This document shows, piece by piece, positions 17,095-25,840 of a stretch of 64,000 nt of DNA (position 1 is the first letter of the stretch; each line of letters starts with the position of its first letter). The notes beneath the pieces were generated by a model. The model was not told the DNA's origin, did not search any database, and saw only the letters and a program-made list of their open reading frames with translations. The position numbers were made by a program, and so were the translations under genes. Source of the stretch: Planctomonas sp. JC2975 (lineage in GTDB: Bacteria; Actinomycetota; Actinomycetes; Actinomycetales; Microbacteriaceae); contig NZ_JABEKS010000003.1 in the NCBI RefSeq assembly GCF_012985205.1, positions 124,001-188,000 of the forward strand. The letters are read 5' to 3'.

Positions 17095-18039
17095 CTAGCC
17101 GCCGAGCCGGTACCAGTCGGCGGCCGTGCCTCCGCGCGTCCGATCCGCGATGGCTGCCGAACGTTCCCGGGCTGACGATCCCCGACGGTCACCATGCCGG
17201 TCCAGCGCCCATCCCCCGCCATCGCCACGCTCCTCCGGCGCGGATGCGGTCGCGGCCCAGCCTGCGACGAGCCGGTCCATCGATCCCATCGCCGTGGCGT
17301 ATCCGCCGACCGGCTCGCAGAGCGGCCAGTCCGAGCCGATCATCACGCGGTCCGGCCCGAAGTCCTCGAGCACGGCTTCGACGTATGGGGCGAGTGCGTC
17401 GATGCCCTGGCGATCCGCGTCGAGCTGCGTGAGAAGCCCGGACAGCTTGACGGCCACCGTGTCGTGGCGAGCAAGCGCGGCCATGTGCGCGCACCAGGTC
17501 TCGAGGTCGTGCTGGGCGACATCCGGTTTCGCGAGATGGTCGACCACGAATCGCAGACCGGGCGCCGACTCGACGAGCGTGAGGGCGTCTGCCAGTCGTT
17601 CGGGCGTGAGGAGCAGGTCGAGCGCCAGGTCGCGTTCGGCGAGCGCGCGCATCCCGTCCAATAGAGGTGTGGCTGCGATCTCGTCGACCGTGTGCCCCTT
17701 GCCCAAGACCGGAACCATCGAGCGGATGCCCACCAGCTTCTCGCCCCCGGCCGAAGCGAGCATGCCATCGAGGCTGTCCGGGACATCCGGCGCAGCGAGA
17801 TCGACCCAGCCCACCACGCCTGCCACGAGCGAGTCGGCGTCGGCCAGCGCAAGGAGTTCATCGGTCTCGGCCTGGCTGCCGATGGTCTGCACGAGCACCA
17901 CGCGGTGCACGCCGGCCCGCGCGGCGAACGGCCTGAGCCGGTCGAGCGTGTCCCTCGGCTCGACGGAACGCACGCCGACGCGCCGGCCGGTGTCGGCCAG
18001 CGCGTCGGTCCACACGTGCACGTGCGCGTCTGTTCTCAT
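17095..18039 (-). CDS. Amidohydrolase_2-family lactonase-like hydrolase
   Basis: A 314-residue TIM-barrel protein of the Amidohydrolase_2 group. MRTDAHVHVW at the N-terminus is the HxH metal motif, RFVVDHLAKPDV the central His strand, and MIGSDWPLCEP the conserved Asp-containing motif. Relatives include L-fucono- and L-rhamnono-lactonases and 4-sulfomuconolactone hydrolases, so a sugar-lactone hydrolase fits the surrounding sugar genes; this is inference. The C-terminal ~45 residues are Gly/Arg-rich and irregular before a recognisable ADWYRLGG ending. ATG 18039 is placed directly before the metal motif, with GAAAG upstream. Confidence 0.78.
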   Translation of the reverse strand: MRTDAHVHVWTDALADTGRRVGVRSVEPRDTLDRLRPFAARAGVHRVVLVQTIGSQAETDELLALADADSLVAGVVGWVDLAAPDVPDSLDGMLASAGGEKLVGIRSMVPVLGKGHTVDEIAATPLLDGMRALAERDLALDLLLTPERLADALTLVESAPGLRFVVDHLAKPDVAQHDLETWCAHMAALARHDTVAVKLSGLLTQLDADRQGIDALAPYVEAVLEDFGPDRVMIGSDWPLCEPVGGYATAMGSMDRLVAGWAATASAPEERGDGGGWALDRHGDRRGSSARERSAAIADRTRGGTAADWYRLGG

Positions 18040-18103
18040 CGCTTCTTTCGTGTCGTCCGCTCGAGGTGCCGTGATCGGACCCGAGCGGACTCGGCGGTGC
18101 CGA

Positions 18104-20158
18104 TCAGCCGAGCGTCGCGCCGGCCGTCCACCTCGGGGCGCCGTACTGGTACGCGCCCAGGCTGGGCGTCGCATCGCTCGATCCGTCGTTGACGCCGGGG
18201 ATCGGGATGGCGGCGTTCCGAGCGGGCGAACCCGCCTGCAACGTGTAGTCGTCGTTCGCCGGATCGGTGAACAACGGGTCCACCGTCGAGTCCAGGTTGT
18301 TCGTGAGGATCATGCCTCCCTGCGTGGCATCCGTCGTTCCGACCATGGCCCCGATGTTGTTCTCCACCACGGTTCCGGTCGACTGGTTAGCGCCCTTCAC
18401 GTACATCATGTAGACGCCGCCGGTGTTGTTGGCGACGAGGTTGTTGAACGAGCCGGAGCCGAGCCCGTTCAGCATGACGGTCTGCGTCGGGTTGTTCCAG
18501 CCCACGTTGTTCACGACCCGCACGTCACTCTGCCCGTTGTCGAGGTAGACGCCTGCCATGGCGAACTTCTCGGTCGTGCCGATGGCGGGTGTGGCGTCGT
18601 GCAGCAGGTTGTGGTCGATCGACGTTCCCTGCATCGACCCGCCGCAGCAGCCGTAGATCGCCGCGGTGTCGAGGTTGAGGTTGCCGTACTCCGAGATGTC
18701 GTTGTACGCGATGCGATCCGGTGCCTCGATGCCGCTGGCCGGCTGGATCCACTGCAGGTTGATTCCGCTGCGACCCACGCGCGAGATCGTGTTGTGCGTC
18801 ACCGTCTCACCGGATCCCTGCACGGCGATGCCGGCAGCGTAGGTGCCCGCGTAGTCGACGTCGGTGATCACGTTCTGCGTCGCCGTGTTGCCGTTTCCGA
18901 GCAGCGCGATTCCGTTGCCTGCGCTCAACGACAGCGTGCTGTTGCGCACCACGTTGCCGGTGCCCTTGATGACGATGCCGCTGTCGACGATGCCCCTGTT
19001 GACCGTGGTGCCGCAGTTCGTGGCGCCCTGCGTGATATCCGTGTAGTGCGAGAGGTACTTGCCGTCGATGCCGTCGAGCGTGATGCCCGTGCTGTTGTCA
19101 CCGGTGGCGATCGACGTGCCGAAGAGGTGGATGCCCTGCACGGTGGTGTTGCTCGCACTCGTGAGGTCGAATCCGAGCTGCCGCTGCTTCGTCTCGATGC
19201 GATGGGTCGACGGCGGCTCCTGGCTCACCAGGTAGAGCTGCTTCGCAGACGCGTCGTAGAACCACTCCCCGTTGTGCGAGAGCTCGGCGATCTGGCCGGC
19301 GAGCGTATAGCGGGTCTGGCCGGGCGTGATCGTGTGAACGCAGGCGGGTGCGACGTCGAGCGTGACGGATCCGGCCGCCGAGTCGACGATGGTCCCGGTC
19401 TCGGTGGCGTACCAGTAGCTGGTGAGCACGCGGGCGCCGTTCCAGTAGCCGGCCGGCTGTGTGAGAGCGGGATCCACGAGCGTCGCTCCCGTGCTGCCCG
19501 CTTCCGCGCGCTCGACGGTGAGCGGATGGATCGGGTCGCTGCCCGGGTAGGGCCACTGCGCCTCGACATCCATCGATCCATCGGTGAAGACCTGAACGGG
19601 GCTGACGTCGTCGCCCAGGTCGATCGGCACCTTGTAGACGTCACCCGTGTCGACGGCCGCACTGAAAGCGGACCCGACGACGAACGGATCGGATGCCGCG
19701 AGCGCCGCGACATCTCTGGCCTTGACGTGCTGCCAGTTGCGCACCGGATCCGCGCCGGAGACCGTCACCGTCGCTCCGGGGGCCGCACGGTAGGTGATGC
19801 GTGCATCGGCCGTACCGGATGCCTTCGGCGTGACGGTCTCGCGATATGTTCCGCCCGCGATCTCGCAGGTGTCGCCCGCGACCATGACGTCGGCGCAGTG
19901 CTGAATGGTCGCGAACGCGTGATTCTGCTTCAGACCGTCTTTCGCGTCGTTGCCATGCGTCGAGACGTAGTACGTGGTGCCGGTCGCCGGAGCGGCGGCG
20001 GCTGCGGTGGGGATCGCCAGCGCGACCACTGCGGCTGCGGCGGCGGCGAGCGCGGCGACCCGCCTGCCCTTGGGCGTCGACTCTGCGGATCGTCGGTCCG
20101 GATCCGTGCCACCCGCAGGGCGCCGCGCGGGCAATCGATGGTTGTTGACAGCAAGCAT
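18104..20158 (-). CDS. Secreted right-handed parallel beta-helix protein (putative polysaccharide lyase/hydrolase)
   Basis: A 684-residue exported protein. The N-terminus has a basic region then a hydrophobic Ala-rich signal segment (residues ~33-55) ending AAAAAPA. TYYVSTHGNDAKDGL follows, the usual start of secreted beta-helix enzymes, with GTYRETVTPKASGT and a ladder of N-x-I/V-type rungs through residues 380-600 (GNVVRNSTLSLSAGNGIALLG, then QNVITDV). It ends SLGAYQYGAPRW. This architecture is shared by pectate lyases, alpha-arabinanases and many uncharacterised polysaccharide-active proteins; I cannot assign the catalytic residues. ATG 20158 has GGAGCGAGG upstream, next to a TATCGATA operator shared with the divergent GntR gene. 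Confidence 0.82.
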   Translation of the reverse strand: MLAVNNHRLPARRPAGGTDPDRRSAESTPKGRRVAALAAAAAAVVALAIPTAAAAAPATGTTYYVSTHGNDAKDGLKQNHAFATIQHCADVMVAGDTCEIAGGTYRETVTPKASGTADARITYRAAPGATVTVSGADPVRNWQHVKARDVAALAASDPFVVGSAFSAAVDTGDVYKVPIDLGDDVSPVQVFTDGSMDVEAQWPYPGSDPIHPLTVERAEAGSTGATLVDPALTQPAGYWNGARVLTSYWYATETGTIVDSAAGSVTLDVAPACVHTITPGQTRYTLAGQIAELSHNGEWFYDASAKQLYLVSQEPPSTHRIETKQRQLGFDLTSASNTTVQGIHLFGTSIATGDNSTGITLDGIDGKYLSHYTDITQGATNCGTTVNRGIVDSGIVIKGTGNVVRNSTLSLSAGNGIALLGNGNTATQNVITDVDYAGTYAAGIAVQGSGETVTHNTISRVGRSGINLQWIQPASGIEAPDRIAYNDISEYGNLNLDTAAIYGCCGGSMQGTSIDHNLLHDATPAIGTTEKFAMAGVYLDNGQSDVRVVNNVGWNNPTQTVMLNGLGSGSFNNLVANNTGGVYMMYVKGANQSTGTVVENNIGAMVGTTDATQGGMILTNNLDSTVDPLFTDPANDDYTLQAGSPARNAAIPIPGVNDGSSDATPSLGAYQYGAPRWTAGATLG

Positions 20159-20165
20159 CCTCGCT

Positions 20166-20190
20166 CCTATCGATAAGGTATAATCGATGA
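20166..20190. promoter_or_regulatory. GntR operator and consensus -10 in the beta-helix/GntR divergent promoter
   Basis: CCTATCGATAAGG (20166-20178) is a near-perfect palindrome around TATCGATA, followed by a second half-like AATCGAT at 20183-20188. A consensus TATAAT at 20179-20184 gives a -10 for the + strand GntR gene, and the same segment read on the other strand offers TTATAC for the beta-helix gene. A repressor here would block both promoters. Confidence 0.6.
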
Positions 20191-20235
20191 AACTAGCGGG
20201 ATCATCCGACGCCCGTCAACGCCGATCTGCAGGAT

Positions 20236-20243
20236 TATCGATA
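20236..20243. promoter_or_regulatory. Second TATCGATA site in the GntR leader
   Basis: An exact copy of the TATCGATA core, within ATTATCGATAG and 10 bp before the GntR start codon. It lies downstream of the predicted -10, in the position of an autoregulatory roadblock. Confidence 0.5.
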
Positions 20244-20252
20244 GATAGACTC

Positions 20253-21008
20253 ATGCCCGTGTCGAACACTTCGGCTTCCCATTCCGAGACGAACGCCCTC
20301 TCCGGCGCCTCGGATGCCGCAACGATGAACTCCGAGACCGGGTCGCGCGACGCCCTGCGCCGCAGCCTGGAGGCCGAGCGGAGCAACTTCGGCCGCGACC
20401 TGCTCTCCGACCAGGTGTACGACCTCGTGCGCCGTCTCGTCATGGAGCAGGCACTGAAGCCCGGAGACCGTGTCGTGGAACTGGAACTGTCGCAGCGGCT
20501 CGGCATCAGCCAGGCGCCGGTGCGCGATGCCGTGAAGCGTCTCGCCTACGAGGGCGTGCTCACCCACGTTCCGCGCCGCGGTCACTTCGTGACCGTCGCC
20601 AAGGAAGACGACCTCGAGCACGCCATCGTCGCCCGCACCATGATCGAGCGCACGTCGGCCAGGCTGGCCGCCGAGGCGATGTCCGACGACGCGAAGGCTG
20701 TGCTCGAGTCGGTCGTCGAGCGGATGCGCGAAGCCGCCGCCATCGAAGACGTCGCCGCCTTCCGCGTGCTCGACTTCCAGTTCCATCGCGAGGTGTGCAC
20801 CGCGGGCGGCAACCCTCTCGTCGTCAAGTGCTGGGACGTCATCGAGCCGGCGATGCGGTCGTCCCGTGCCGTCGGCGATCCGCTGTTCAAGGGCGACTGG
20901 GCGAAGATCGCCGACGAGCACGCCAAGCTGCTGAAGCTGCTGCGCCCCGACAAGGCGGATGCCGCTGCCGACGCCTTCGCGCGCCACGCGTCCCTGCAGA
21001 GCCCGTAG
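20253..21008 (+). CDS. GntR-family regulator, FadR/FCD subfamily
   Basis: A 251-residue regulator. The winged helix-turn-helix spans about residues 50-115 (VYDLVRRLVMEQALKPGDRVVELELSQRLGISQAPVRDAVKRLAYEG), and an all-helical FCD ligand-binding domain follows, with metal-ligand-type Asp and His in LDFQFHREVCTAGGN. FCD regulators of this kind usually repress sugar-acid or oligosaccharide genes and release DNA on binding the metabolite. ATG 20253 is used because the ATG at 20187 lies only three bases after the predicted -10 box. TATCGATA palindromes flank this gene, and similar ones occur near 31.0 and 31.9 kb, so it is the best candidate regulator of the whole polysaccharide region. Confidence 0.86.
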   Translation: MPVSNTSASHSETNALSGASDAATMNSETGSRDALRRSLEAERSNFGRDLLSDQVYDLVRRLVMEQALKPGDRVVELELSQRLGISQAPVRDAVKRLAYEGVLTHVPRRGHFVTVAKEDDLEHAIVARTMIERTSARLAAEAMSDDAKAVLESVVERMREAAAIEDVAAFRVLDFQFHREVCTAGGNPLVVKCWDVIEPAMRSSRAVGDPLFKGDWAKIADEHAKLLKLLRPDKADAAADAFARHASLQSP

Positions 21009-21038
21009 CTCCAGCGCCCCCACTCTCGACCTTTCCGC

Positions 21039-21536
21039 GAGGGTGCCCGTTCCGCCGCCCGAACGTGCCGGTCTCACCGCCCGAAGGTGCGCGTTTCACC
21101 GCGCGAGAGTGCCCGTTTCACCGCCCGAACGTGCCCGTCTCTCCGCGCGAGAGTGCCCCTTTCACCGCCCGAACGTGCCCGTTTCGCCGCCCCGAGAGTG
21201 GCCGTTTCGCCGCCCCGAACGTCCGCGTTCCGCCGCCCGAAAGGGCCCGTTACACCGCGCGAGAGTGCCCGTTTCACCGCCTGAATGTGCCCGATTCACC
21301 GCCCCAGAGTGCTCGATTCACCGCGCGAACGTCCGTGTTCTGTCGCCCGAATAGCGTCCACCAGCGGACACGTGCACCCTCGCGCGATGAGATTCGCGCC
21401 CTCTCCACCGGAGAAACAGGCACTCTCGAGCGGAGAAACGAGCACTCTCGCGAGGGGATATGCGCACTCTCAGCCGGAAAAACGAGCACTTTCGGGCGGA
21501 GGTATGCGCACTCTCGGGCGGAGGAACGAGCACCCT
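21039..21536. repeat. Array of ~21 oriented 22-bp degenerate repeats filling a convergent junction
   Basis: From 21039 to about 21348 there are about 14 head-to-tail units of 22 bp (occasionally 23) with core GAGAGTGCCCGTTTCACCG. From about 21383 to 21536 seven more units run in the opposite orientation (core CACTCTC with GGCGGAG on the + strand). The units alternate between two variants, beginning GAACGTG and GAGAGTG, so the real period is 44 bp. Each half reads outward from the gene whose 3' end it follows (GntR on +, GH51 on -). There is no spacer/repeat split, no coding frame and no internal stem. The block fills nearly all of 21009-21540. An identical first unit recurs at 36808-36829. 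Confidence 0.85.
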
Positions 21537-21540
21537 CGGC

Positions 21541-23064
21541 TTAGAGGACGTCGAGCTCCACCGTCGCGAACGTGTGAGGCGGCAGCTCGACGACGAGCGT
21601 CGATCCGGTCAGCTCCACCGTCAACTCCACGGGCGAGACCGCGTCCGGGTTCTCCGACGTGTTGTGCGCGGTCGCCGTGCCGGCCGTCAGCATGCGTCCG
21701 TATGCCGCGGTCGCGGATCCGCCGCGGAGTTCGACGGCGATGCGCGCCGGCTGGTCGGCGTCCAGGTTGCTGAGCGACAGGAGTGCCGTGCCGTCCGTGC
21801 GGCTCGCGGATGCCGACACCAGCGGAACGGTGCGTCCGTCGGCCTCGACCGTCGGCACGTCGGTCAGCCGGAGGCGCAGGGAATCCGCATCCTGGTGTCC
21901 CTTGTTCATCTCGAACACCCAGTACGTCGGCGTGCGGATGAGCGTCTCGCCGTCCGTGAGCAGCATCGCCTGCAGCACGTTGACCGTCTGGGCGATGTTC
22001 GCCATGACGAGACGGCCGGCGTGGCGGTGGAATTCGTCCAGATGCACGGATGCCACGAGCGCGTCGCGCACGCTGTTCTGCTGGTACAGGAATCCGGGAT
22101 TGGTGCCGGGCTCCGTGTCGAGCCAGATGCCCCATTCGTCGAGCACGAGGCCGACGGTGCGATCGGGATCGTAGGCATCCATGATGGCGGCGTGCCGCTG
22201 CAGCTGTTCGACGACCTGGCCTGCGCGGGCCAGGGTGCGGTAGTACTCGTCGGTGCCGAACTCCGTCGCGCTGCCCTTCTCGCCCCACGTTCCGGGGATC
22301 GTGTACGAGTGGAACGAGATCGCCTGGTACGCGCCGACGCCCTCGCCCTCGGGCTTCGGGTGGCCGAGCCGGAATCCGAGGGTGCGCATGAGCGTCTCGG
22401 TCCACCCGTACGCGTCGGCGTTGGCTCCTGCGGCGATCCGGTAGAGCTTGTTGCCGCCATGGTCACGACTGTAGGTGCCGAAAGTGCGCGCCGTGAGGGC
22501 GTAGGCCTTGGCATCCATGCGGCCGCCGCATCCCCACGGCTCGTTTCCGAGGCCCCAGAAGCGCACGTTCCACGGCTGGTCGCGGCCGTTCTCGCGGCGC
22601 AGACCCGACATCGGGCTGTCGTCACCGCGGGTGAGGTACTCGACCCACTCGGCCGCCTCGCGGACCGTTCCGCTGCCGACGTTGGCCGAGATGTACGGCT
22701 CTGTGCCCAGCAGCTCGCACAGCGCGAGGAACTCGTGCGTTCCGAAGGAGTTGTCCTCGACAACGTCACCCCAGTGCGAGTTCACCATGCGCGGTCGCGT
22801 GGCCTGGGCGCCGATGCCGTCACGCCAGTGGTACTCATCGGCGAAGCATCCGCCCGGCCAACGCAGGTTCGGGATGCGGATGGCGCGCAGCGCCTCGATC
22901 ACGTCGAGCCGCAGCCCACCCACGTTCGGGATGTCGGAGTCGGGCCCGACCCAGAATCCGCCGTAGATGCCGTGGCCGAGGTGCTCGGCGAACTGGCCGT
23001 AGAGGTGGCGACTGATCACCGGCCCGCGGTCATCGAGGTCGACGATCGCACGCACGTCGCTCAC
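21541..23064 (-). CDS. GH51 alpha-L-arabinofuranosidase
   Basis: A 507-residue intracellular GH51 enzyme releasing terminal L-arabinofuranose from arabinan or arabinoxylan oligosaccharides. The (beta/alpha)8 barrel shows NLRWPGGCFADEYHWRDGIG at about residues 66-85, the acid/base Glu175 in GLGNEPWG, and the nucleophile Glu310 in LVLDEWGIW. A C-terminal beta-sandwich follows from about residue 395, ending ELPPHTFATVELDVL. There is no signal peptide. GTG 23064 or GTG 23073 are both possible starts; the domain begins right after either. Its 3' end abuts the inverted part of the 22-bp repeat array. Neighbouring esterase, beta-helix protein and sugar importer fit arabinan/arabinoxylan use. Confidence 0.9.
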   Translation of the reverse strand: MSDVRAIVDLDDRGPVISRHLYGQFAEHLGHGIYGGFWVGPDSDIPNVGGLRLDVIEALRAIRIPNLRWPGGCFADEYHWRDGIGAQATRPRMVNSHWGDVVEDNSFGTHEFLALCELLGTEPYISANVGSGTVREAAEWVEYLTRGDDSPMSGLRRENGRDQPWNVRFWGLGNEPWGCGGRMDAKAYALTARTFGTYSRDHGGNKLYRIAAGANADAYGWTETLMRTLGFRLGHPKPEGEGVGAYQAISFHSYTIPGTWGEKGSATEFGTDEYYRTLARAGQVVEQLQRHAAIMDAYDPDRTVGLVLDEWGIWLDTEPGTNPGFLYQQNSVRDALVASVHLDEFHRHAGRLVMANIAQTVNVLQAMLLTDGETLIRTPTYWVFEMNKGHQDADSLRLRLTDVPTVEADGRTVPLVSASASRTDGTALLSLSNLDADQPARIAVELRGGSATAAYGRMLTAGTATAHNTSENPDAVSPVELTVELTGSTLVVELPPHTFATVELDVL

Positions 23065-23506
23065 GCGGTCCACCGCCCCATGCTTACAACGTGAGAATGC
23101 AACGACGAATCGTGAAATGGAGGCATGGGACATGAGCCTAGAGGCAACAAGGAGACGATTGTGACCGTTCTCATGCCGGGCGGGATCGACACACTCCTAG
23201 TCGTCTTCATGGCGACGTGAAGGAGGAGCGTCATCGGGTTTCGCCGCAGGATCCGGCTGCACGCAGCATCCCGTGATGTCGGCCGGCGACGGGATCCCGG
23301 ATCGCGCCCCGCGCCGACGCACGCCATGAGCACCGGGAAGCACGGTACCGTCCGTGCACTTGAGCATCCCTGGAGTCACGGCCGCCGGCACCGGCCGAAC
23401 CCTGGCTTCCGACGATTCTGCGAAGGTGTCGTATTGTCCGGGTGCCGTTCGTAGTGCTTGTGAGATGGCGCCCATTCGGGTCGCCTGGATGACAGGAGCG
23501 GTGACA
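23065..23506. other. 442-bp intergenic region between GH51 and the RibD-like reductase
   Basis: This divergent region should hold promoters for both neighbours. The only translation-like signal is AAGGAG (23149-23154) before GTG 23161, opening a 19-codon frame that ends at TGA 23218-23220. A further GTG overlaps that stop (GTGA) and opens another 19-codon frame. Neither peptide is recognisable, and I do not call them genes. No hairpin, operator palindrome or TATCGATA site was found here. Confidence 0.4.
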
Positions 23507-24178
23507 ATGCGATTGACGACGATGACGCAGGTGACGGTCGATGGCGTGATGCAAGGCAATGGCGGGTCGAGCGCGGAGGATCGTGCCAGTGGCCTCCAGC
23601 GCGGCGGATGGGCCCGCGGGAGGGGTGACGAGCAGACGCAGTCGTTCATTCGGGACCTTTACGGGCGCGCGGATGCGTTCCTCTTCGGCCGACGCACCTA
23701 CGAGGTGTTCGCCGGCTCGTGGGGTTCGCTGTCGGAACGGGATGTCCCTGGGTGGGAACCGGTTCTGAGGGCGTTGAACGCGAAGCCCAAGTACGTCGTC
23801 TCGACCACGCTCACCCACGCGTCCTGGTCGGGGACCAGCGTTCTCTCCGGAGATGTCCTGGCCGATGTTCGCGAGTTGAAGGCGATGGCGGGAGGTGAAG
23901 TGCAGGTGCACGGCAGCGGCGTCCTGGTCAGGAGCTTGTTGGCGCATGGCCTGGTGGACGAGTTGACCTTGATCACGATTCCGGTGATCCTCGGGCAAGG
24001 CGCGCGTTTGTTTCCGCAGAGCGGTCCCGACATAGCGCTGGACCTTCTGGAGTCGCATGTCGACACCAAGGGAGTGACGACGCAGGTCTTCCGACCGGCA
24101 GGGCGTCCGGTGTACCCGACGACCGATGAACAGGGCCGGGTGCAACAGACCGGCGACGCTCAAGTCGCGGATTCCTGA
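23507..24178 (+). CDS. RibD C-terminal-domain / dihydrofolate-reductase-like protein
   Basis: A 223-residue protein of the DHFR-like RibD_C family: MTQVTVDGVMQGNGG at the N-terminus, ADAFLFGRRTYEVFAGSWG, KYVVSTTL, GGEVQVHGSGVLVRSLLAHGLVDELTL and PVILGQGARLF. Proteins of this type are widespread in actinobacteria next to DGPF/ECF genes, and most lack a known substrate; an NAD(P)H-dependent reductase is expected. ATG 23507 has AGGAG 8 nt upstream; GTG 23501 is an alternative. Only 23 bp separate it from the YCII/DGPF gene, so these three genes probably form one transcription unit with the sigma factor. Confidence 0.83.
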   Translation: MRLTTMTQVTVDGVMQGNGGSSAEDRASGLQRGGWARGRGDEQTQSFIRDLYGRADAFLFGRRTYEVFAGSWGSLSERDVPGWEPVLRALNAKPKYVVSTTLTHASWSGTSVLSGDVLADVRELKAMAGGEVQVHGSGVLVRSLLAHGLVDELTLITIPVILGQGARLFPQSGPDIALDLLESHVDTKGVTTQVFRPAGRPVYPTTDEQGRVQQTGDAQVADS

Positions 24179-24201
24179 GATGAGAGTGAAGTGAGGTTCG
24201 C

Positions 24202-24531
24202 ATGCAGTACCTGGTGTTCGTGATCGCTGATGAGCATGACTCGACGAGCGTGGACAGACGGCCGGCGATCAGCGAGTTCAACAGGCGCCTGATGTCGGAG
24301 GGCTATTGGGTTTTCGCGGGCGGACTTGCGAGTGCAGAGACATCGACCGTCGTGGACAACCGCGATGGGCAGCCCGTTCTGACCGATGGTCCCTTCGTCG
24401 AGTCGAAGGAGTACCTCGACGGCATCTGGATCTGGAACGCGCCCGACCTGGACGTCGCCTTGCGGCTGGCGGCCGAAGCGTCGCAGATCTGCGATCGGCA
24501 AATCGAAGTGCGACCCTTCGCCACCCCGTGA
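24202..24531 (+). CDS. YCII-related DGPF-domain protein (ECF42 partner)
   Basis: A 109-residue YCII-like alpha/beta protein. The signature LTDGPFVESKEYLDG at about residues 59-73 contains the DGPF motif that names this subfamily, and GIWIWNAPDLDVALRLA follows. DGPF proteins are the conserved genomic partner of ECF42 sigma factors. Their molecular role is unclear, and they are not anti-sigma factors in the usual sense. The stop codon overlaps the sigma-factor start by GTGA (24528-24531), showing tight translational coupling. Confidence 0.88.
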   Translation: MQYLVFVIADEHDSTSVDRRPAISEFNRRLMSEGYWVFAGGLASAETSTVVDNRDGQPVLTDGPFVESKEYLDGIWIWNAPDLDVALRLAAEASQICDRQIEVRPFATP

Positions 24532-25793
24532 CCGAGGTCGGCATCGAGGAAGCCGTGGACCGCGCCCACCGTGACGAGTGGGCGCGGATCGTGGCATCCC
24601 TCGTGCGCAGGTTCGGGGACTTGGACCTCGCTGAAGAGGCGGCGGCGGAAGCGTTCGCGACCGCTGTCGAGCGTTGGCCGGACGACGGCATCCCACCGAA
24701 CCCGGGTGCGTGGCTGACGACGACGGCCACACGCAAAGCGATAGACCGCATACGGCGGGAGACCAAACGCTACGACAAGCATCGGGAGGCTCGGCTGGTG
24801 TACGGAACCGTCGACGCGGCTCCTGTCGGCGTCATCGAGGACGACAGACTGCGGCTGATCTTCATCTGCTGTCATCCGGCACTTCGCATGGAAGCCCGCG
24901 TCGCACTCACGTTGCGCATGGTCGGCGGCCTGACCATGCCGGAGATCGCGCGAGCCTTTCTCGTGCCGGACGCCACCATGGGACAGCGAATCACCAGGGC
25001 GAAAGCCAAGATCGCTGCCGCACGCATCCCGTATCGGATGCCCGAAGCCGAGGACCTGCCCGCTCGCATCTCCGGTGTGCTCACAGTCCTCTACCTGATC
25101 TTCAACGAGGGCTATCTGGCGACCGGCACCGCGACCGCGCCCGTGCGTGCGGAACTCACCACCGAGGCGATTCGGCTCACCCGGATGCTGCACGCACTCG
25201 TGCCCGAGGACGGCGAGGCGACCGGCCTGCTCGCCCTGATGCTGCTCATCGACGCGCGGCGGCCCGCCCGGCTATCGGCTGCAGGCGAATTGGTCGCTCT
25301 CGACGCGCAAGACCGCCGTCTCTGGAATGACGCCCTCATCGCCGAGGGCCAGGACCTGGTCCGCGAGCGGCTCGCTGCCGTTGCAGCGGGGGCGCGTCCC
25401 GGCCGATATCAGATCCTCGCCGCGATCAACGCCGTGCACACCTCGGCACACACGTTCCGCGCTACCGACTGGTCGCAGATCCTCGCCCTCTACGACCAAC
25501 TCGCCCGTATCGACCGATCGCCGATCGTCGCTCTCAACCGCGCCATCGCGTCCGCCGAGGTCGACGGTGCCGCGGCCGGCCTGGCCGAGCTCGAGCGACT
25601 CGCCTCGACATTGGATGGCTACCACGCGTTCCACGCGGCGCGCGCCGAACTGCTGCGAAGGCTCGGCCGCACCGAACAGGCACGCACCGCGTACGACCGC
25701 GCCATCCAGCTCACGGAGAACCCCGCCGAGGCAGCGGCACTCTCCGGCCGCCGCGACCGACTGATCGGGCCACCTGAAGGAGAAGATCGGTAG
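24528..25793 (+). CDS. ECF42-type RNA polymerase sigma factor with C-terminal TPR-like domain
   Basis: A 421-residue ECF sigma factor. Region 2 includes RRFGDLDLAEEAAAEAFATAVERW and GAWLTTTATRKAIDRIRRE. Region 4 reads RVALTLRMVGGLTMPEIARAFLVPDATMGQRITRAKAKI. The C-terminal ~260 residues are an all-helical DUF6596/TPR-like extension (ISGVLTVLYLIFNEGY, then ALNRAIASAEVDG and a TPR-like AARAELLRRLGRTEQARTAYDRAI). The extension is diagnostic of ECF42 and replaces an anti-sigma factor as the control element. GTG 24528 overlaps the DGPF stop. ECF42 factors commonly direct transcription of their own DGPF genes, so autoregulation from upstream of 23507 is likely. Confidence 0.9.
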   Translation: MTEVGIEEAVDRAHRDEWARIVASLVRRFGDLDLAEEAAAEAFATAVERWPDDGIPPNPGAWLTTTATRKAIDRIRRETKRYDKHREARLVYGTVDAAPVGVIEDDRLRLIFICCHPALRMEARVALTLRMVGGLTMPEIARAFLVPDATMGQRITRAKAKIAAARIPYRMPEAEDLPARISGVLTVLYLIFNEGYLATGTATAPVRAELTTEAIRLTRMLHALVPEDGEATGLLALMLLIDARRPARLSAAGELVALDAQDRRLWNDALIAEGQDLVRERLAAVAAGARPGRYQILAAINAVHTSAHTFRATDWSQILALYDQLARIDRSPIVALNRAIASAEVDGAAAGLAELERLASTLDGYHAFHAARAELLRRLGRTEQARTAYDRAIQLTENPAEAAALSGRRDRLIGPPEGEDR

Positions 25794-25840
25794 GCGGGTT
25801 CTGCCTGTCGGATGTCTGCACCCAAACCGCGACTCCGATG

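Noticed and set aside
17126-20176. A 1016-codon forward open frame
   Set aside because: Antisense to the amidohydrolase and beta-helix genes; its composition is Arg/Ser/Val-rich and motif-free.
21039-21536. CRISPR array
   Set aside because: Units are contiguous 22-mers without unique spacers, they diverge from one another, they reverse orientation, and no cas genes are present.
23161-23280. Two overlapping 19-codon frames with good ribosome-binding sites
   Set aside because: The peptides match nothing I know and have no conserved feature. Mentioned in the intergenic entry only.
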